DNA from: Bacteroidaceae bacterium
Lineage (GTDB): Bacteria; Bacteroidota; Bacteroidia; Bacteroidales; Bacteroidaceae
Length of the DNA stretch: 64,000 nucleotides
NCBI GenBank assembly: GCA_017552435.1
Contig: JAFZPZ010000110.1
Location: 1-64,000 of the forward strand
Direction: 5' to 3'
Within the stretch, counting starts at the first letter, position 1. Every line of letters begins with the position of its first letter. Both the position numbers and the translations under genes were made by a program. The notes under the pieces are model-generated. The model was not told the DNA's origin. It worked only from the letters and a program-made list of their open reading frames with translations, and made no database searches. Shown one piece after another: positions 18,816 through 27,186 of the stretch.

Positions 18816-19730
18816 TTATTGATTAAACATGCTCCAGTCTTTAGCGACGGAGTGTGGATAGTTGTCGAAGATGTTATGCAACTCTTTGTCGGTAAAGAGA
18901 CGATGGGCGGGGGTGCCGCCGATGAAGTCGCGCACAGACTGTTTCCAATAGACGGTGGCACGACCTTCGGTAGCCACCATCACATCCTGTACAAAAGCCA
19001 GGCATTCGGCGGGGTCGTAGGGTGGGAACACCGTACCGTCGATCGTGAAGCCGTTGCGGCAGACCTTCGTGTTCTTTGTCATCAGACCGATCTTGAAGTG
19101 TTGACAGCCTGCATTGAGGGCATAGTGGAGAATCTTTAAACTTGCTTTGAAATCTATGACTGGTTCCAGTGATGCCCATACGCGATACCCTGCGGCGTAA
19201 AAGGCATTCATGCTCTGGATACGCATATCGTTGGTTGGTGCATTGGGTTCCAGGTCGTATTGTCCTGTTAACGTCCAACCGAAGGCCACATATCTTCCGA
19301 CAATGTCTTCCATCGGATTTGGCATCTTTATTTCCTGAAATGTGGCAACGTGGCTGTACCACGTGTTTACGATTTCGCTCTTAGTGAGAAACATCACGGG
19401 GATGTGCCATTTCATGGCTTCATCGGCTATGGTAAGGTTCAAGTTTCGACATACCCTCATCAGCGGGTCACTGGTGAATGTAAAAAACAGCCCTCCGTCG
19501 CGGATGATTTCATCCCTGTGCTCTATGATTTCGGCCATTGCCAGATGATAGGCATGCTCTTCATTGACGATGCCTTTTTTCAGCACCGGTTTGTTTTGTC
19601 CGAGGTAGGCGCCGGACGGTCCCGATTTCAGGTAGCAATACTTGCAGCCGTGTGAGCAGCCTATGTAGGGATTGACAGACCAACGTCCGTACTCTTCTGC
19701 ATTGCCTTTGGGTTTGGATAGGATTTTCAT
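18816..19730 (-). CDS. DUF5131 (phage Gp37/Gp68) radical SAM-like protein
   Basis: 304 aa. The N-terminal motif C25-SHG-C29-KY-C32-Y is the CxxxCxxC iron-sulfur signature of radical SAM enzymes, preceded by WSVNPYIGCSHGC, typical of the DUF5131/Gp37-Gp68 family and of spore-photoproduct-lyase-like enzymes. Downstream motifs (FTFTSDPLMR, LTKSEIV, ASLEPVID) fit a radical SAM TIM barrel. The substrate is unknown; DNA or protein modification is possible. Full length for the family. Family call from memory of its motifs. Confidence 0.85.
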   Translation of the reverse strand: MKILSKPKGNAEEYGRWSVNPYIGCSHGCKYCYLKSGPSGAYLGQNKPVLKKGIVNEEHAYHLAMAEIIEHRDEIIRDGGLFFTFTSDPLMRVCRNLNLTIADEAMKWHIPVMFLTKSEIVNTWYSHVATFQEIKMPNPMEDIVGRYVAFGWTLTGQYDLEPNAPTNDMRIQSMNAFYAAGYRVWASLEPVIDFKASLKILHYALNAGCQHFKIGLMTKNTKVCRNGFTIDGTVFPPYDPAECLAFVQDVMVATEGRATVYWKQSVRDFIGGTPAHRLFTDKELHNIFDNYPHSVAKDWSMFNQ

Positions 19731-19748
19731 TGGTTGTTTTTTTTATGC

Positions 19749-20171
19749 TTAAAGTATTCCCATTCTCTCAAATTCCCGACGTATTTCAGCATACTTGCTA
19801 TAACGGTCGGTGGATGACAGAACGCGCACACCGTCGGAAAGGGAATATTGCGTGGTGCAATATTCACGGTGCTTTAATGTGGGCCGTCCACCTTCCGGTA
19901 CTGGAGCAAAGAGATCGTCGTGCTTCGGATCGCGGTAGATGCCGTAACTCTCGCGCAGCAGCGCGTCTGGCACCTCCATGGTGACGCAAAGGTCGGGGTA
20001 GGTGCAGCCACTGAGCCAGTGGATTGCTTCTTCGGGATCTTCGATGAAGAAACAAAACCCAACGGAGTCAGTCTTGTGACCACTTCGTGAGTGGTCGGTG
20101 GCGTTCATCAGCTTCGCGCCACTTATCAGGCAGTCGTATTCTGCCTCTGACATAAATCTGTGTATTATCAT
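19749..20171 (-). CDS. Hypothetical protein, 140 aa
   Basis: Starts MIIHRFMSEAEYDCLISG, then HSRSGHKTDSVGFCFF near residues 27-42 and repeated short aromatic motifs. Its ATG overlaps the upstream gene's TGA (ATGA), so it is translationally coupled. The pattern loosely recalls small ADP-ribosyltransferase-like folds, but I cannot support that; function unknown. Confidence 0.65.
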   Translation of the reverse strand: MIIHRFMSEAEYDCLISGAKLMNATDHSRSGHKTDSVGFCFFIEDPEEAIHWLSGCTYPDLCVTMEVPDALLRESYGIYRDPKHDDLFAPVPEGGRPTLKHREYCTTQYSLSDGVRVLSSTDRYSKYAEIRREFERMGIL

Positions 20172-20566
20172 ACTTGTTTCTTTTTCATTTGGTAACTAAT
20201 AACTTCAATACTGTCTGTCTTTCGCCAGAGTCTTATCCACCGGCGTGTCTTGGTGAGCAGCAGCGTGTAGAGCAGGTCGTGCGGATGTTCCGGCTCTACC
20301 ACATGGAGAGCGAAGTTCTGCTTCAGGTAAGGCTCGCCTTCCTGACTTTTCCATCCGGCGTAGGCACGGATGCGCAGCACGGTTTCGGGAATGGCCTTGG
20401 CGACTTGTTCCTGCGGGTCATCGCCCTCTGATAGGGCGTAAAGCGCGGGCTGTGTGATATAGGCTTCGTGCTTATTGGGCATCACTTCGAGGAAGCCCTT
20501 CTGTTCGTAGGTGCGCAGCATGCCGAAGTAGTCGAGCCACGTCTGCAGGTCAGTTGTCTTTGCCAT
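20168..20566 (-). CDS. Hypothetical protein, 132 aa
   Basis: Soluble protein (MAKTTDLQTWLDYFGMLRTY start) with a basic C-terminus (YQMKKKQV). Overlaps its downstream neighbour by ATGA and overlaps the end of the small membrane-protein gene upstream by 17 nt. Not recognised. Confidence 0.65.
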   Translation of the reverse strand: MAKTTDLQTWLDYFGMLRTYEQKGFLEVMPNKHEAYITQPALYALSEGDDPQEQVAKAIPETVLRIRAYAGWKSQEGEPYLKQNFALHVVEPEHPHDLLYTLLLTKTRRWIRLWRKTDSIEVISYQMKKKQV

Positions 20567-20729
20567 TGTCGCGTGATTTAATGTGAATACCGAATGCCAC
20601 GAGCGTGAACAGCTGCACTACCAGCAGCACGCAGAGCGTAACCTTGGCGGGCAACAGCCACACCAGACCGGCGCATACTGCCACGATGAGCAGCAGCACC
20701 AGGAGATTTAAAATAATAAATTTTTTCAT
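20550..20729 (-). CDS. Small two-segment membrane protein, 59 aa
   Basis: ATG at 20729 gives MKKFIILNLLVLLLIVAVCA and continues through a second hydrophobic stretch (residues 31-49) to a polar tail (KSRDNGKDN). Two probable TM segments. It fills the gap between neighbouring leftward genes and overlaps the next start by 17 nt. A longer ORF in another frame here has Arg-rich low-complexity content and is its shadow. Function unknown; such proteins can be holin- or superinfection-exclusion-like. Confidence 0.65.
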   Translation of the reverse strand: MKKFIILNLLVLLLIVAVCAGLVWLLPAKVTLCVLLVVQLFTLVAFGIHIKSRDNGKDN

Positions 20730-20745
20730 TGATGTTTGTTTTTTG

Positions 20746-20762
20746 ATTTACTTCTTTCGGCG
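20746..20762 (-). repeat. Junction repeat CGCCGAAAGAAGTAAAT, copy A
   Basis: 17-nt sequence found three times in the window (also 24662 and 27187). Here it encodes the last residues RRKK and the stop of the 40-aa gene. Confidence 0.8.
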
Positions 20763-20870
20763 TGATTCTAACCACTCTTCAAATGTCGTTGAAGACACTA
20801 TCCCACGGTCGGATTCTAAAGCCTTGTAGTGGATATACTCGCGGTAGAGCGAATTATCTGGGTCGGTCAT
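20748..20870 (-). CDS. Small charged protein, 40 aa
   Basis: MTDPDNSLYREYIHYKALES at the N-terminus, ending in EWLESRRKK. The start at 20870 is preceded by GGAGGACTGACCC, in which the upstream gene's stop codon is embedded. Resembles small phage proteins of the 'Y-E-W-L-E' type; function unknown. Confidence 0.65.
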   Translation of the reverse strand: MTDPDNSLYREYIHYKALESDRGIVSSTTFEEWLESRRKK

Positions 20871-20873
20871 GGG

Positions 20874-21491
20874 TCAGTCCTCCGTAAATTTATCCTTGTT
20901 CCTATGATACACTACCAGCCAGCCGATGTTGTCGATGGCACAGCACAAGCCCCAGATGAACATGGCTACTTTGAGCGAGGGCATGAACAGCAGGGCGCAG
21001 ACGTAGCCGGCGATGCAGTAGATGCCGCACACCACGTCGTTGTTGTTGTCATAGACCTCTCGTTCGTGCTCGTTCCACAGCTTCGGACGGAAGGTCATCA
21101 GACACTTGCCGATGAACTCCGACACCAGCGTGCCGTAGAGCAGGCAGGCGATGGCCAGAACCCACACGTTGTACTCCACGAAGCAGAGCCACATGCCGAC
21201 ACAGAAGCCTGCTGACGATTCGATGATGCAAAGCACCGTAAACCACTGGATAGCCTTGCGGCGCACCCAGCCTTTCCATATCATGCCGATGAACAGCCCG
21301 ACCACGGAATAGACGAGCGACTGGAACGCGAGCCATTCGGCAGGCAGTTCCGTCACCCATGCCTTCGAGATGGCTGGGCCGACGTAGGCATCCAGCAGTC
21401 CTACGATAAACAGTGTAGATAGCGTCCACCGCTGGTTCTCGTCGGGGTGGATGTTCAGCAGGTCGAGTAATCGCTTGAATAGTTTCTGCAT
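20874..21491 (-). CDS. Polytopic membrane protein, 205 aa
   Basis: About five hydrophobic segments (near residues 25-45, 55-72, 80-102, 108-128 and 155-190) and a short charged C-terminus ending FTED. The last codons, GAG-GAC-TGA, form the Shine-Dalgarno of the next gene. Likely an inner-membrane protein, possibly for superinfection exclusion; that role is only a guess. Confidence 0.7.
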   Translation of the reverse strand: MQKLFKRLLDLLNIHPDENQRWTLSTLFIVGLLDAYVGPAISKAWVTELPAEWLAFQSLVYSVVGLFIGMIWKGWVRRKAIQWFTVLCIIESSAGFCVGMWLCFVEYNVWVLAIACLLYGTLVSEFIGKCLMTFRPKLWNEHEREVYDNNNDVVCGIYCIAGYVCALLFMPSLKVAMFIWGLCCAIDNIGWLVVYHRNKDKFTED

Positions 21492-21495
21492 TGTG

Positions 21496-22092
21496 TCAGC
21501 CCTCCTTTTTTACGACACATTTCAGGTAATATCCGAACTTGCCGGTCTCTGCCTTACCTTTCAGCTCGGGGTATATCTCCTCCATGATGATGTACATTCT
21601 TTCGTAAGCATCGTTCTGCGCCTGACGGAATATATTGTGCAACACAAACGTAGAATAGCAATCAAACTCGGGCGTCCCCTTGCGGGTGACAAGCAGTTCT
21701 TCAAACCATTCCTTACCTTCCGTCAAATCGTCGAACAGCATACTCTTATAAAGTGAGCCGACCATCGAATCGAAGAGCACCTTGCCTTTTACCAGCTCCA
21801 TACGGAACTGCGTCAGCGTCATGTCTTCGCTCAGACTGAGGTGGTTCATGCGGTGCTGCCTGATTTCCTTGTGGTCGTAGTCCGTCCACTTACGCCCGTC
21901 CTTGGTTACGATGTTGTCGTCATCGTCGTGTTTCCAGCACTCGTCGCAATAGTGCTGTCCCTCGCACTCTATCCAGTTGCATTCGTTGAGTATCTGCGTC
22001 GTGAGCGCTTCCTTGTCGTCCCACCACGTCTCGTCAATCAGCCGCCCGCAAGCATCGCACTTGATGTTATGGAATTGCCTGTCAACTATCAT
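21496..22092 (-). CDS. Zinc-finger-like protein, 198 aa
   Basis: The N-terminal domain holds CDAC (residues 12-15) and YCDEC (residues 48-52), a CxxC...CxxC zinc ribbon, followed by an acidic helical region. The C-terminus KKEG overlaps the ribosome-binding site of the next gene. A nucleic-acid or protein-binding role is plausible; the family is not recognised. Confidence 0.7.
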   Translation of the reverse strand: MIVDRQFHNIKCDACGRLIDETWWDDKEALTTQILNECNWIECEGQHYCDECWKHDDDDNIVTKDGRKWTDYDHKEIRQHRMNHLSLSEDMTLTQFRMELVKGKVLFDSMVGSLYKSMLFDDLTEGKEWFEELLVTRKGTPEFDCYSTFVLHNIFRQAQNDAYERMYIIMEEIYPELKGKAETGKFGYYLKCVVKKEG

Positions 22093-22095
22093 TGC

Positions 22096-22524
22096 TCAGC
22101 CCTCCTTTTCGATGATTTCTTTTACTTCGTCCTGCGTGAAGATGAAGTCCTTGCCGTATGCCTGTAGGCAGCAGCAGGTCAGCTCCGCACCTACGGCCTT
22201 ATAGTATTCCGCGACATGATAGAGGTCGGGGACGGCCTGCGGATTGAACTGCTCCTTGTGTTCCTTGATGCGGTGTATCGCATTGTAGCGGTGCAATCCA
22301 ATCTCGCTCATCATCAGTCCGTAGTCGAGCCAGCCTTTCTTCTGACTTTCCTCTTCGATACCCGGAGGTGTCGGCTCTTCCTGCTTCATCTCGTCGATGA
22401 TGGACTTAACATCATTATAGGCCCAAACCCTGTGCGACCCCATGTTGTGTAACTCTTCAAGATTTACGTCCATCAGCCTTTTGTTTATCTCGGCAATCAG
22501 TTTATCTGCGTCAATGTACTTCAT
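22096..22524 (-). CDS. Hypothetical phage protein, 142 aa
   Basis: The start MKYIDADKLIAEINKRL is a pattern seen at the N-terminus of many small gut-phage proteins. The middle holds a Cys-rich patch (ELTCCCLQAYG) and the end is IIEKEG, whose codons double as Shine-Dalgarno for the next gene. Function unknown. Confidence 0.7.
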   Translation of the reverse strand: MKYIDADKLIAEINKRLMDVNLEELHNMGSHRVWAYNDVKSIIDEMKQEEPTPPGIEEESQKKGWLDYGLMMSEIGLHRYNAIHRIKEHKEQFNPQAVPDLYHVAEYYKAVGAELTCCCLQAYGKDFIFTQDEVKEIIEKEG

Positions 22525-22530
22525 AGTTCT

Positions 22531-22743
22531 TTATACTTTTTGATTCGTTACGTTATCGATGATGTAGGCGTTTTCACCTGCGATGGTCAGGTATTCACGC
22601 GCCTCTCTTAGTGTCTTGAAGTCTATCTTCTCCCATCGTGGAATCCAATCGTCAAACCGCTTGTCAATGCAAATGCGGTGAACGTAGTGTAGTGTGTACC
22701 GCCTGTGTGGTGGCGGAATGTCTGGTGCTTGAACGTGTCCCAT
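22531..22743 (-). CDS. Hypothetical protein, 70 aa
   Basis: Short soluble protein with a proline- and histidine-rich start (QAPDIPPPHRRY) and a LREAREYLTIAGENAYII segment. Lies 6 nt before the 142-aa gene. Not recognised. Confidence 0.6.
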   Translation of the reverse strand: MGHVQAPDIPPPHRRYTLHYVHRICIDKRFDDWIPRWEKIDFKTLREAREYLTIAGENAYIIDNVTNQKV

Positions 22744-22801
22744 AATTTGTATTTCTTTTAAGTTATTTATTCTTTTTCATTTCTACGGCTGATGCCTGAT
22801 G

Positions 22802-23158
22802 TTAGAAGCTGAGAATGTTCAGTCTGTTGAGCGCATCGAAGTATGGCGAGAACAATTCCCTGAACTGCTCCGACATCTGACGATGCTCAACGTATTCCTT
22901 CACTGCTGCACCGCGCTGCTCGTCGGGCATGTTGACAAAGTCCATCAGCCGTTCTATCCATTCCTTCTGAGCCTCTATCAGCTCTTTCAGCTTAGCGTTC
23001 TCGTCGTTCATGTCTGCAAGCCGCTTTGTGGCATCCATATAGTTCTCCCATCGGTCGCGAGCCAACTTCTTCCAATGTTCCACGTCCTGCTTGTACTTTG
23101 CCGCCATCTGCTTGCGCATTTCCTCGCGGATTTCGTTCGGTTTCTTTGCCTTTGCCAT
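22802..23158 (-). CDS. Coiled-coil protein, 118 aa
   Basis: Very charged and helical throughout; residues 40-72 (RLADMNDENAKLKELIEAQK) form heptads typical of a coiled coil. The start at 23158 follows an AAGGAGGACTGA junction. Function unknown; probably a scaffold or regulator. Confidence 0.65.
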   Translation of the reverse strand: MAKAKKPNEIREEMRKQMAAKYKQDVEHWKKLARDRWENYMDATKRLADMNDENAKLKELIEAQKEWIERLMDFVNMPDEQRGAAVKEYVEHRQMSEQFRELFSPYFDALNRLNILSF

Positions 23159-23162
23159 CGTG

Positions 23163-23567
23163 TCAGTCCTCCTTGATCTTTGGTTGCAGATACTCCAGGT
23201 TGCGGTTAATCATGCGGATGAGGGCCGTTTCGTGCTGCTTGAACTTGCGGGCGGCTTCGGCCTCGCTGTCAAGATCTGTCACATCACACATGCTCCGCTT
23301 GCAGCACGACAGCGTGTAGTGCAGGTCACTCATTTCGTGCTGGTCAACCTCATACTCGTAGTCGTAGGTCATATAGCCGCCGTCTTTGATGTCGGGGTAC
23401 ATCTCTCGCGGAATGGCTACCTTGAAGTCCTCGGGCGAAGCGGAGTAGTTGCACCACTCGCCCCGTTCGTTCAGCGTCGGTTTCTGCCCGATAAAGATGC
23501 GCAATCGCCCAGGCAGACAGCCCTGCGTGTTCTTGTCGCGGCAGATGAATAGTCTCGGTGCTCTCAT
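23163..23567 (-). CDS. Hypothetical protein, 134 aa
   Basis: Contains four cysteines in two clusters (LSCCKRSMCDV near residue 86 and FICRD at the start) and the ending PKIKED, whose codons carry the next gene's Shine-Dalgarno. The pattern RLFICRDKNTQGCLPG...LRIFIGQKP suggests a small beta domain. Not recognised. Confidence 0.65.
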   Translation of the reverse strand: MRAPRLFICRDKNTQGCLPGRLRIFIGQKPTLNERGEWCNYSASPEDFKVAIPREMYPDIKDGGYMTYDYEYEVDQHEMSDLHYTLSCCKRSMCDVTDLDSEAEAARKFKQHETALIRMINRNLEYLQPKIKED

Positions 23568-23580
23568 CGGTCAGTCCTCT

Positions 23581-23898
23581 TTATTCTTTTGCATATTTAG
23601 GATAATCAAATGCAATTTCTCTTGCAAGGTCATCCCAATCGTGGACGCAATGATCCATTCCACAGCACACTCCTGGTCCTCGTTCTACATAGTTTGCACT
23701 GATTATCTTATCAAAGCCAAGAACCATAGACTTGTGGTCTTTGCCGTCAGACCACTTTCTCGTGTCGTGATAGATAAAAGCATGAAGCACATACCCATTG
23801 TACTGCCTCTTTAGAATCTTCAAGACACTCTTAGGCAGGGGGACATGCTCATACATTTTATTGTCTTTCCACAATTCCTTGAAATCGCTTTCTTTCAT
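23581..23898 (-). CDS. Hypothetical protein, 105 aa
   Basis: Soluble, with CCGMDHCVHDWDDL near residues 78-91. It ends YAKE-TAA, and the AGAGGACTGACC junction sequence lies just beyond the stop, non-coding, before the next start. The start overlaps the upstream gene's stop by ATGA. Function unknown. Confidence 0.65.
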   Translation of the reverse strand: MKESDFKELWKDNKMYEHVPLPKSVLKILKRQYNGYVLHAFIYHDTRKWSDGKDHKSMVLGFDKIISANYVERGPGVCCGMDHCVHDWDDLAREIAFDYPKYAKE

Positions 23899-24197
23899 CG
23901 CCTATCCTCCTTGTTTTTCTCGTTAAAAGCATCATTTAACTTACCACTCGCCGATGCCTCTGACATTTGGGCTGAGACATGAGTTGCGTTTCTTGCCGCA
24001 ATAATTTCCATAATCCACGTCTCCATCATCCGTAGGCCATCCCTTATACCTCTCTCGTAAAAGTTCAGCACAATATCAGTAAACTTCCTGTCATAGACAA
24101 AGCCGGGAATCATCTTTTCTAAATCCTCCCTCTTGCTTTTGACAAAGTTGTCAACGACTTCATCCTTCTTTGCTGAAGAAATAAAAACATTGTTCAT
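23895..24197 (-). CDS. Hypothetical protein, 100 aa
   Basis: Start set at ATG 24197 (MNNVFISSAKKDEVVDNF), directly after AAGGAGGACTGACCAA; an upstream TTG in frame would overlap the previous gene. Helical, lysine- and glutamate-rich, ending KEDRR. Function unknown. Confidence 0.65.
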   Translation of the reverse strand: MNNVFISSAKKDEVVDNFVKSKREDLEKMIPGFVYDRKFTDIVLNFYERGIRDGLRMMETWIMEIIAARNATHVSAQMSEASASGKLNDAFNEKNKEDRR

Positions 24198-24201
24198 TTG
24201 G

Positions 24202-24654
24202 TCAGTCCTCCTTAATTTTATCATATCGCTCCACCCACTTATGCTCTTTTAGGTCGTAGATGCCGACGTTCCAGTTGCCGATGATCGTGCATGGGATGTC
24301 GAAGTATTTGTTGATGAACTCGTGCCACTCCTTCTGCGCCTCTTCTTTCTTGCTGTAGGTCACGTCCTGGTCGTCGTCGATGTTGTGGTCACAGTAGAAC
24401 TTGTCCGTCATCTGGTCGGCTATATCGTCCAGCGATGGCGCGAAGTCGGCAGGCTCGTAAGTCTCAGCCGTGCCAACGTAGATGCAACCAGTGTAGTCAC
24501 AGTCTTCATCGAACGGGTTACCGTCCTTATCGTCCCATGACGCTTGTGCATACTCGATCACTTCTTCGATCGTGTCGAAGAGGTCAGCCTCGCAGTGCGT
24601 GTCACTTGTACCGAAGGCGTACTTTAATTTATTCTCTGCCATAATCGTATTCAT
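24202..24654 (-). CDS. Acidic hypothetical protein, 150 aa
   Basis: Highly acidic (DDKDGNPFDEDCDYTGCIYVG near residues 42-62). ATG at 24654, or MAENK at 24642 as the alternative start. The C-terminus DKIKED overlaps the next gene's Shine-Dalgarno. Overall charge recalls DNA-mimic proteins, but no family is recognised and that remains speculation. Confidence 0.65.
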   Translation of the reverse strand: MNTIMAENKLKYAFGTSDTHCEADLFDTIEEVIEYAQASWDDKDGNPFDEDCDYTGCIYVGTAETYEPADFAPSLDDIADQMTDKFYCDHNIDDDQDVTYSKKEEAQKEWHEFINKYFDIPCTIIGNWNVGIYDLKEHKWVERYDKIKED

Positions 24655-24661
24655 TTTAATT

Positions 24662-24678
24662 ATTTACTTCTTTCGGCG
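24662..24678 (-). repeat. Junction repeat CGCCGAAAGAAGTAAAT, copy B
   Basis: Same 17-mer as at 20746 and 27187, but here it lies 12 nt beyond the stop of the 52-aa gene and in a different frame, so it is non-coding: a leftover of a former gene end. Confidence 0.8.
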
Positions 24679-24689
24679 GTTGATTGTTT

Positions 24690-24848
24690 CTAAAAATATA
24701 TTCGATGTTTACACAATGGGCAAGTGATGTATCTAAGTGCGCTATCCCAATCTTCAGGCATTGCACAATCTACCTCAATATCATTGGAATTGTATTCGAG
24801 ATTTACACCACAATGCTTGCAAGAAACCCTTCCTGATAATACTCTCAT
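24690..24848 (-). CDS. Zinc-ribbon protein, 52 aa
   Basis: ATG at 24848 follows GGAGGGCTGACCA. Contains CKHC (residues 10-13) and CPLC (43-46), a two-knuckle zinc ribbon, and ends HRIYF before TAG. Probably nucleic-acid binding. Confidence 0.65.
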   Translation of the reverse strand: MRVLSGRVSCKHCGVNLEYNSNDIEVDCAMPEDWDSALRYITCPLCKHRIYF

Positions 24849-24861
24849 TGGTCAGCCCTCC

Positions 24862-25701
24862 TTAGATATACCTTTCCTTCTGATAGCCACGGACGATGAC
24901 GGCATGGTCGCGCTCATCAACGGTGATGCCCGTCTTCCAAGGGCAGATGCTGCCAATGCTGTTGTCGGGTACACCTGCCTGCTCCAGCAGTCTGCCTAAT
25001 GCGCTGTTTGGTCCGTAGTCGCAGTAAGGTTCACTTTTTACACAGCCGTATTTGCCATCATTATAGCGACATCCGCCAAGGTAGTATTCCTTGCAGAGCT
25101 TGCGGAATCGCTCAATAACCTCGCTGCTGATGCCGCGTTTGGCCTTGTCCTTGGCGAGTGTGCCTAACACCATTGTCAGTCCGCCTGCGTCCGACTGGTC
25201 ACCGTTGTCCTGTATATGGTTGCTGAATATCATGCGCGTCCACTCGTCGGCTGCTATCTGACAGGCTTCTTCCATTGTGTGACGCTGGCCGTGGCGATAG
25301 ACGTATTCCCATTCCACGAGCTTTGCCCACTTCTCAAAGCGGTTGTCGCTCCATCCGTAGAAGTATTCCCGCCATTCCTTATACTCCTCGGAGTCGTATT
25401 CAGGCTCTGGCCAATATTGCTCCTGCAGCCGCGCTTGTATGGTGTATCGCAGCTTGCGCCACGAATCCGCCTCGTTCATCACTTGCACCACGATGGGTGC
25501 TGCCTGCTCACGTTTGATACGGTCGCACTCGGGAAATGCGGTCATCAGTTCCTCGTCGGTCCTGCGTTTCGTCTGTTCTTCCATACGCTGTTGTGCTAAG
25601 GGTTTTGCTAAGTATTGCTGTCTGAATTGCTCTGGCGTGAAGCGGCGTGCAAGCCGCTTTATCCAGTCGATGCCTAATATCTTTTTTTCAGATGTTTCCA
25701 T
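24862..25701 (-). CDS. Hypothetical protein, 279 aa
   Basis: Helical and charged N-terminal part (FTPEQFRQQYLAKPLAQQRM), a Trp- and Tyr-rich middle, and a C-terminal part with GGCRYNDGKYGCVKSEPYC (three cysteines, residues 209-227). The start overlaps the end of the upstream gene by 28 nt. It ends ERYI-TAA just before a non-coding copy of the GGAGGGCTGACC junction. Not recognised. Confidence 0.7.
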   Translation of the reverse strand: METSEKKILGIDWIKRLARRFTPEQFRQQYLAKPLAQQRMEEQTKRRTDEELMTAFPECDRIKREQAAPIVVQVMNEADSWRKLRYTIQARLQEQYWPEPEYDSEEYKEWREYFYGWSDNRFEKWAKLVEWEYVYRHGQRHTMEEACQIAADEWTRMIFSNHIQDNGDQSDAGGLTMVLGTLAKDKAKRGISSEVIERFRKLCKEYYLGGCRYNDGKYGCVKSEPYCDYGPNSALGRLLEQAGVPDNSIGSICPWKTGITVDERDHAVIVRGYQKERYI

Positions 25702-26462
25702 GTCCGTTCTTTTAATATCCTGTCTGCTTTCTCTCCGTCATAGTGGTCGCCGCAAAGAGCGTCCATAAACTCTGCGTAGTCTTCCTGCGTCATTCCGTTG
25801 TGCTGACGGCGGAAGAAGGTGTCGTAGGTGTCGAACGAGAACATCGGCACACCGTTGAAGATGCCATAGCACATTCCGAGACTGCGGCCTATTTGCTGCG
25901 TAATCTTCAGGCAGTCCTCCTTACTGTACTTGTAAGGGTACTCAATGAGAAACATGCCGCTGCGGGTCGAATAGACGGGTACGATGTCCAGCACCTTGTC
26001 TGTTCCTAACTCGCGCACTTTGAAGTCGCAGATAAACATGTGGCTCTTCAACTCCTCGCGTATCTTCCTCTCCCGTTCCCATACTGGCTGCATACGCTCA
26101 CGGTACTTCCTGCGCTCCGACAGGCTGCCGTTCGGGTCGTACTTGAAGTCAAGTATCTCTTTGGCCAGCGTCTCGCCGTCGGTACAGAGGTCGCGCAGGG
26201 CAGCGCATATCATGTGTGCCGACGTGCCGTTGCAGTCAAACTCCTGAAACTTGTCGTAAGCCTGGCGGCGGCGGTCTGCCAATGGCATCACCTCGTTGTG
26301 CATAATCTCGCAAAGGAGCAGCACGTTGTCCACATAGCGCAGTCCCATCCACGACTTGCAGTTGTTGTCAACCATTTTGTCGAAATTCTCCCATTTCGAT
26401 TCTTCGATAACGCCGTGTCCCCGTTCCTTCAGGGCTTCGGCTGAGTAGTTGTCTTTTTCCAT
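25674..26462 (-). CDS. Hypothetical protein, 262 aa
   Basis: Start at ATG 26462 (MEKDNYSAEALKERGHG); eight more codons upstream are open only from a TTG. Mixed alpha/beta protein with FICDFKVRELGTDKVLDIVP in the middle, which could be a PD-(D/E)XK-like or beta-sheet core, but key residues are not clear. Function unknown. Confidence 0.7.
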   Translation of the reverse strand: MEKDNYSAEALKERGHGVIEESKWENFDKMVDNNCKSWMGLRYVDNVLLLCEIMHNEVMPLADRRRQAYDKFQEFDCNGTSAHMICAALRDLCTDGETLAKEILDFKYDPNGSLSERRKYRERMQPVWERERKIREELKSHMFICDFKVRELGTDKVLDIVPVYSTRSGMFLIEYPYKYSKEDCLKITQQIGRSLGMCYGIFNGVPMFSFDTYDTFFRRQHNGMTQEDYAEFMDALCGDHYDGEKADRILKERTWKHLKKRY

Positions 26463-26506
26463 ATCGCCAAAATAAATTCGTGTCAATTAGTGAAATTCGT
26501 GGTTCG

Positions 26507-26785
26507 TTAATACTTTCGGTAGAAGTGCCAGACGTAGAATCCGTCGCGGGTGACTACAGAGCCGATGTGCTCGATGGCTCCGTCTGGAGTGCCTGGGTCG
26601 GGCATCCTGTAGCCCGTGCCGAAGCAGAGGATTTCCACCTTCAACAGCGGCATGTCTGGCGTACATTCGTACCAGATGCAGGGAGTGCCCTGCTGCATGG
26701 CAACGTGGATGATCTGATAGTCCAGTGGCAGCTCCACGGTCTGATAGTCGCAGACGTCGAGCTTTGTCTTGAAGATTGTTCGCAT
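26507..26785 (-). CDS. DUF7352-like phage protein, 92 aa
   Basis: Pattern 'YQTVELPLDYQIIHVAMQQG', 'PCIWYECTP', 'CFGTGYRMP', 'HIGSVVTRDGFYVWHFYRKY' matches the small phage family listed as DUF7352 (recognised from its conserved QTVELP...GTG...VWH order). Function unknown. It starts after GGAGGACTGACCC. Confidence 0.7.
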   Translation of the reverse strand: MRTIFKTKLDVCDYQTVELPLDYQIIHVAMQQGTPCIWYECTPDMPLLKVEILCFGTGYRMPDPGTPDGAIEHIGSVVTRDGFYVWHFYRKY

Positions 26786-26788
26786 GGG

Positions 26789-27172
26789 TCAGTCCTCCAT
26801 TGGTTTCCGGTCGTTGCCATTTGTATGTACTCGGTTATACTCGTCGCATCGGTTCCATAAATCTTCAGGGATTCGTATCACGCCATGCTCGTCGATAATC
26901 TGGTGTATATGTCCCCACCGCTCGCAGTAGTATTCGACAGCCCGCTTATTCGTCGGGTTGTCCTTCAGTTCATAGACAAACAGCCCCGAAGATACAAGGC
27001 TCTTTGCACTCACTTCTTTGTTTATCTGCTTCGGCTTTTCGTTTTTGAATGGAGATTTATACCAAGTGCCTTTGGTCAGCAGATATTCTTCGATAATCTT
27101 TTCAATCTCCATATCCCGATATTCCTTGATGGTCGGTTCGCCGTAAAACATATTGTTCTTAATCATAATCAT
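26789..27172 (-). CDS. Hypothetical protein, 127 aa
   Basis: Soluble, lysine- and glutamate-rich; MIMIKNNMFYGEPTIKEYRD start and a C-terminus RKPMED whose codons include the next Shine-Dalgarno. The start lies 16 nt after copy C of the junction repeat. Not recognised. Confidence 0.65.
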   Translation of the reverse strand: MIMIKNNMFYGEPTIKEYRDMEIEKIIEEYLLTKGTWYKSPFKNEKPKQINKEVSAKSLVSSGLFVYELKDNPTNKRAVEYYCERWGHIHQIIDEHGVIRIPEDLWNRCDEYNRVHTNGNDRKPMED

Positions 27173-27186
27173 ATTCCTTTTAAGTT

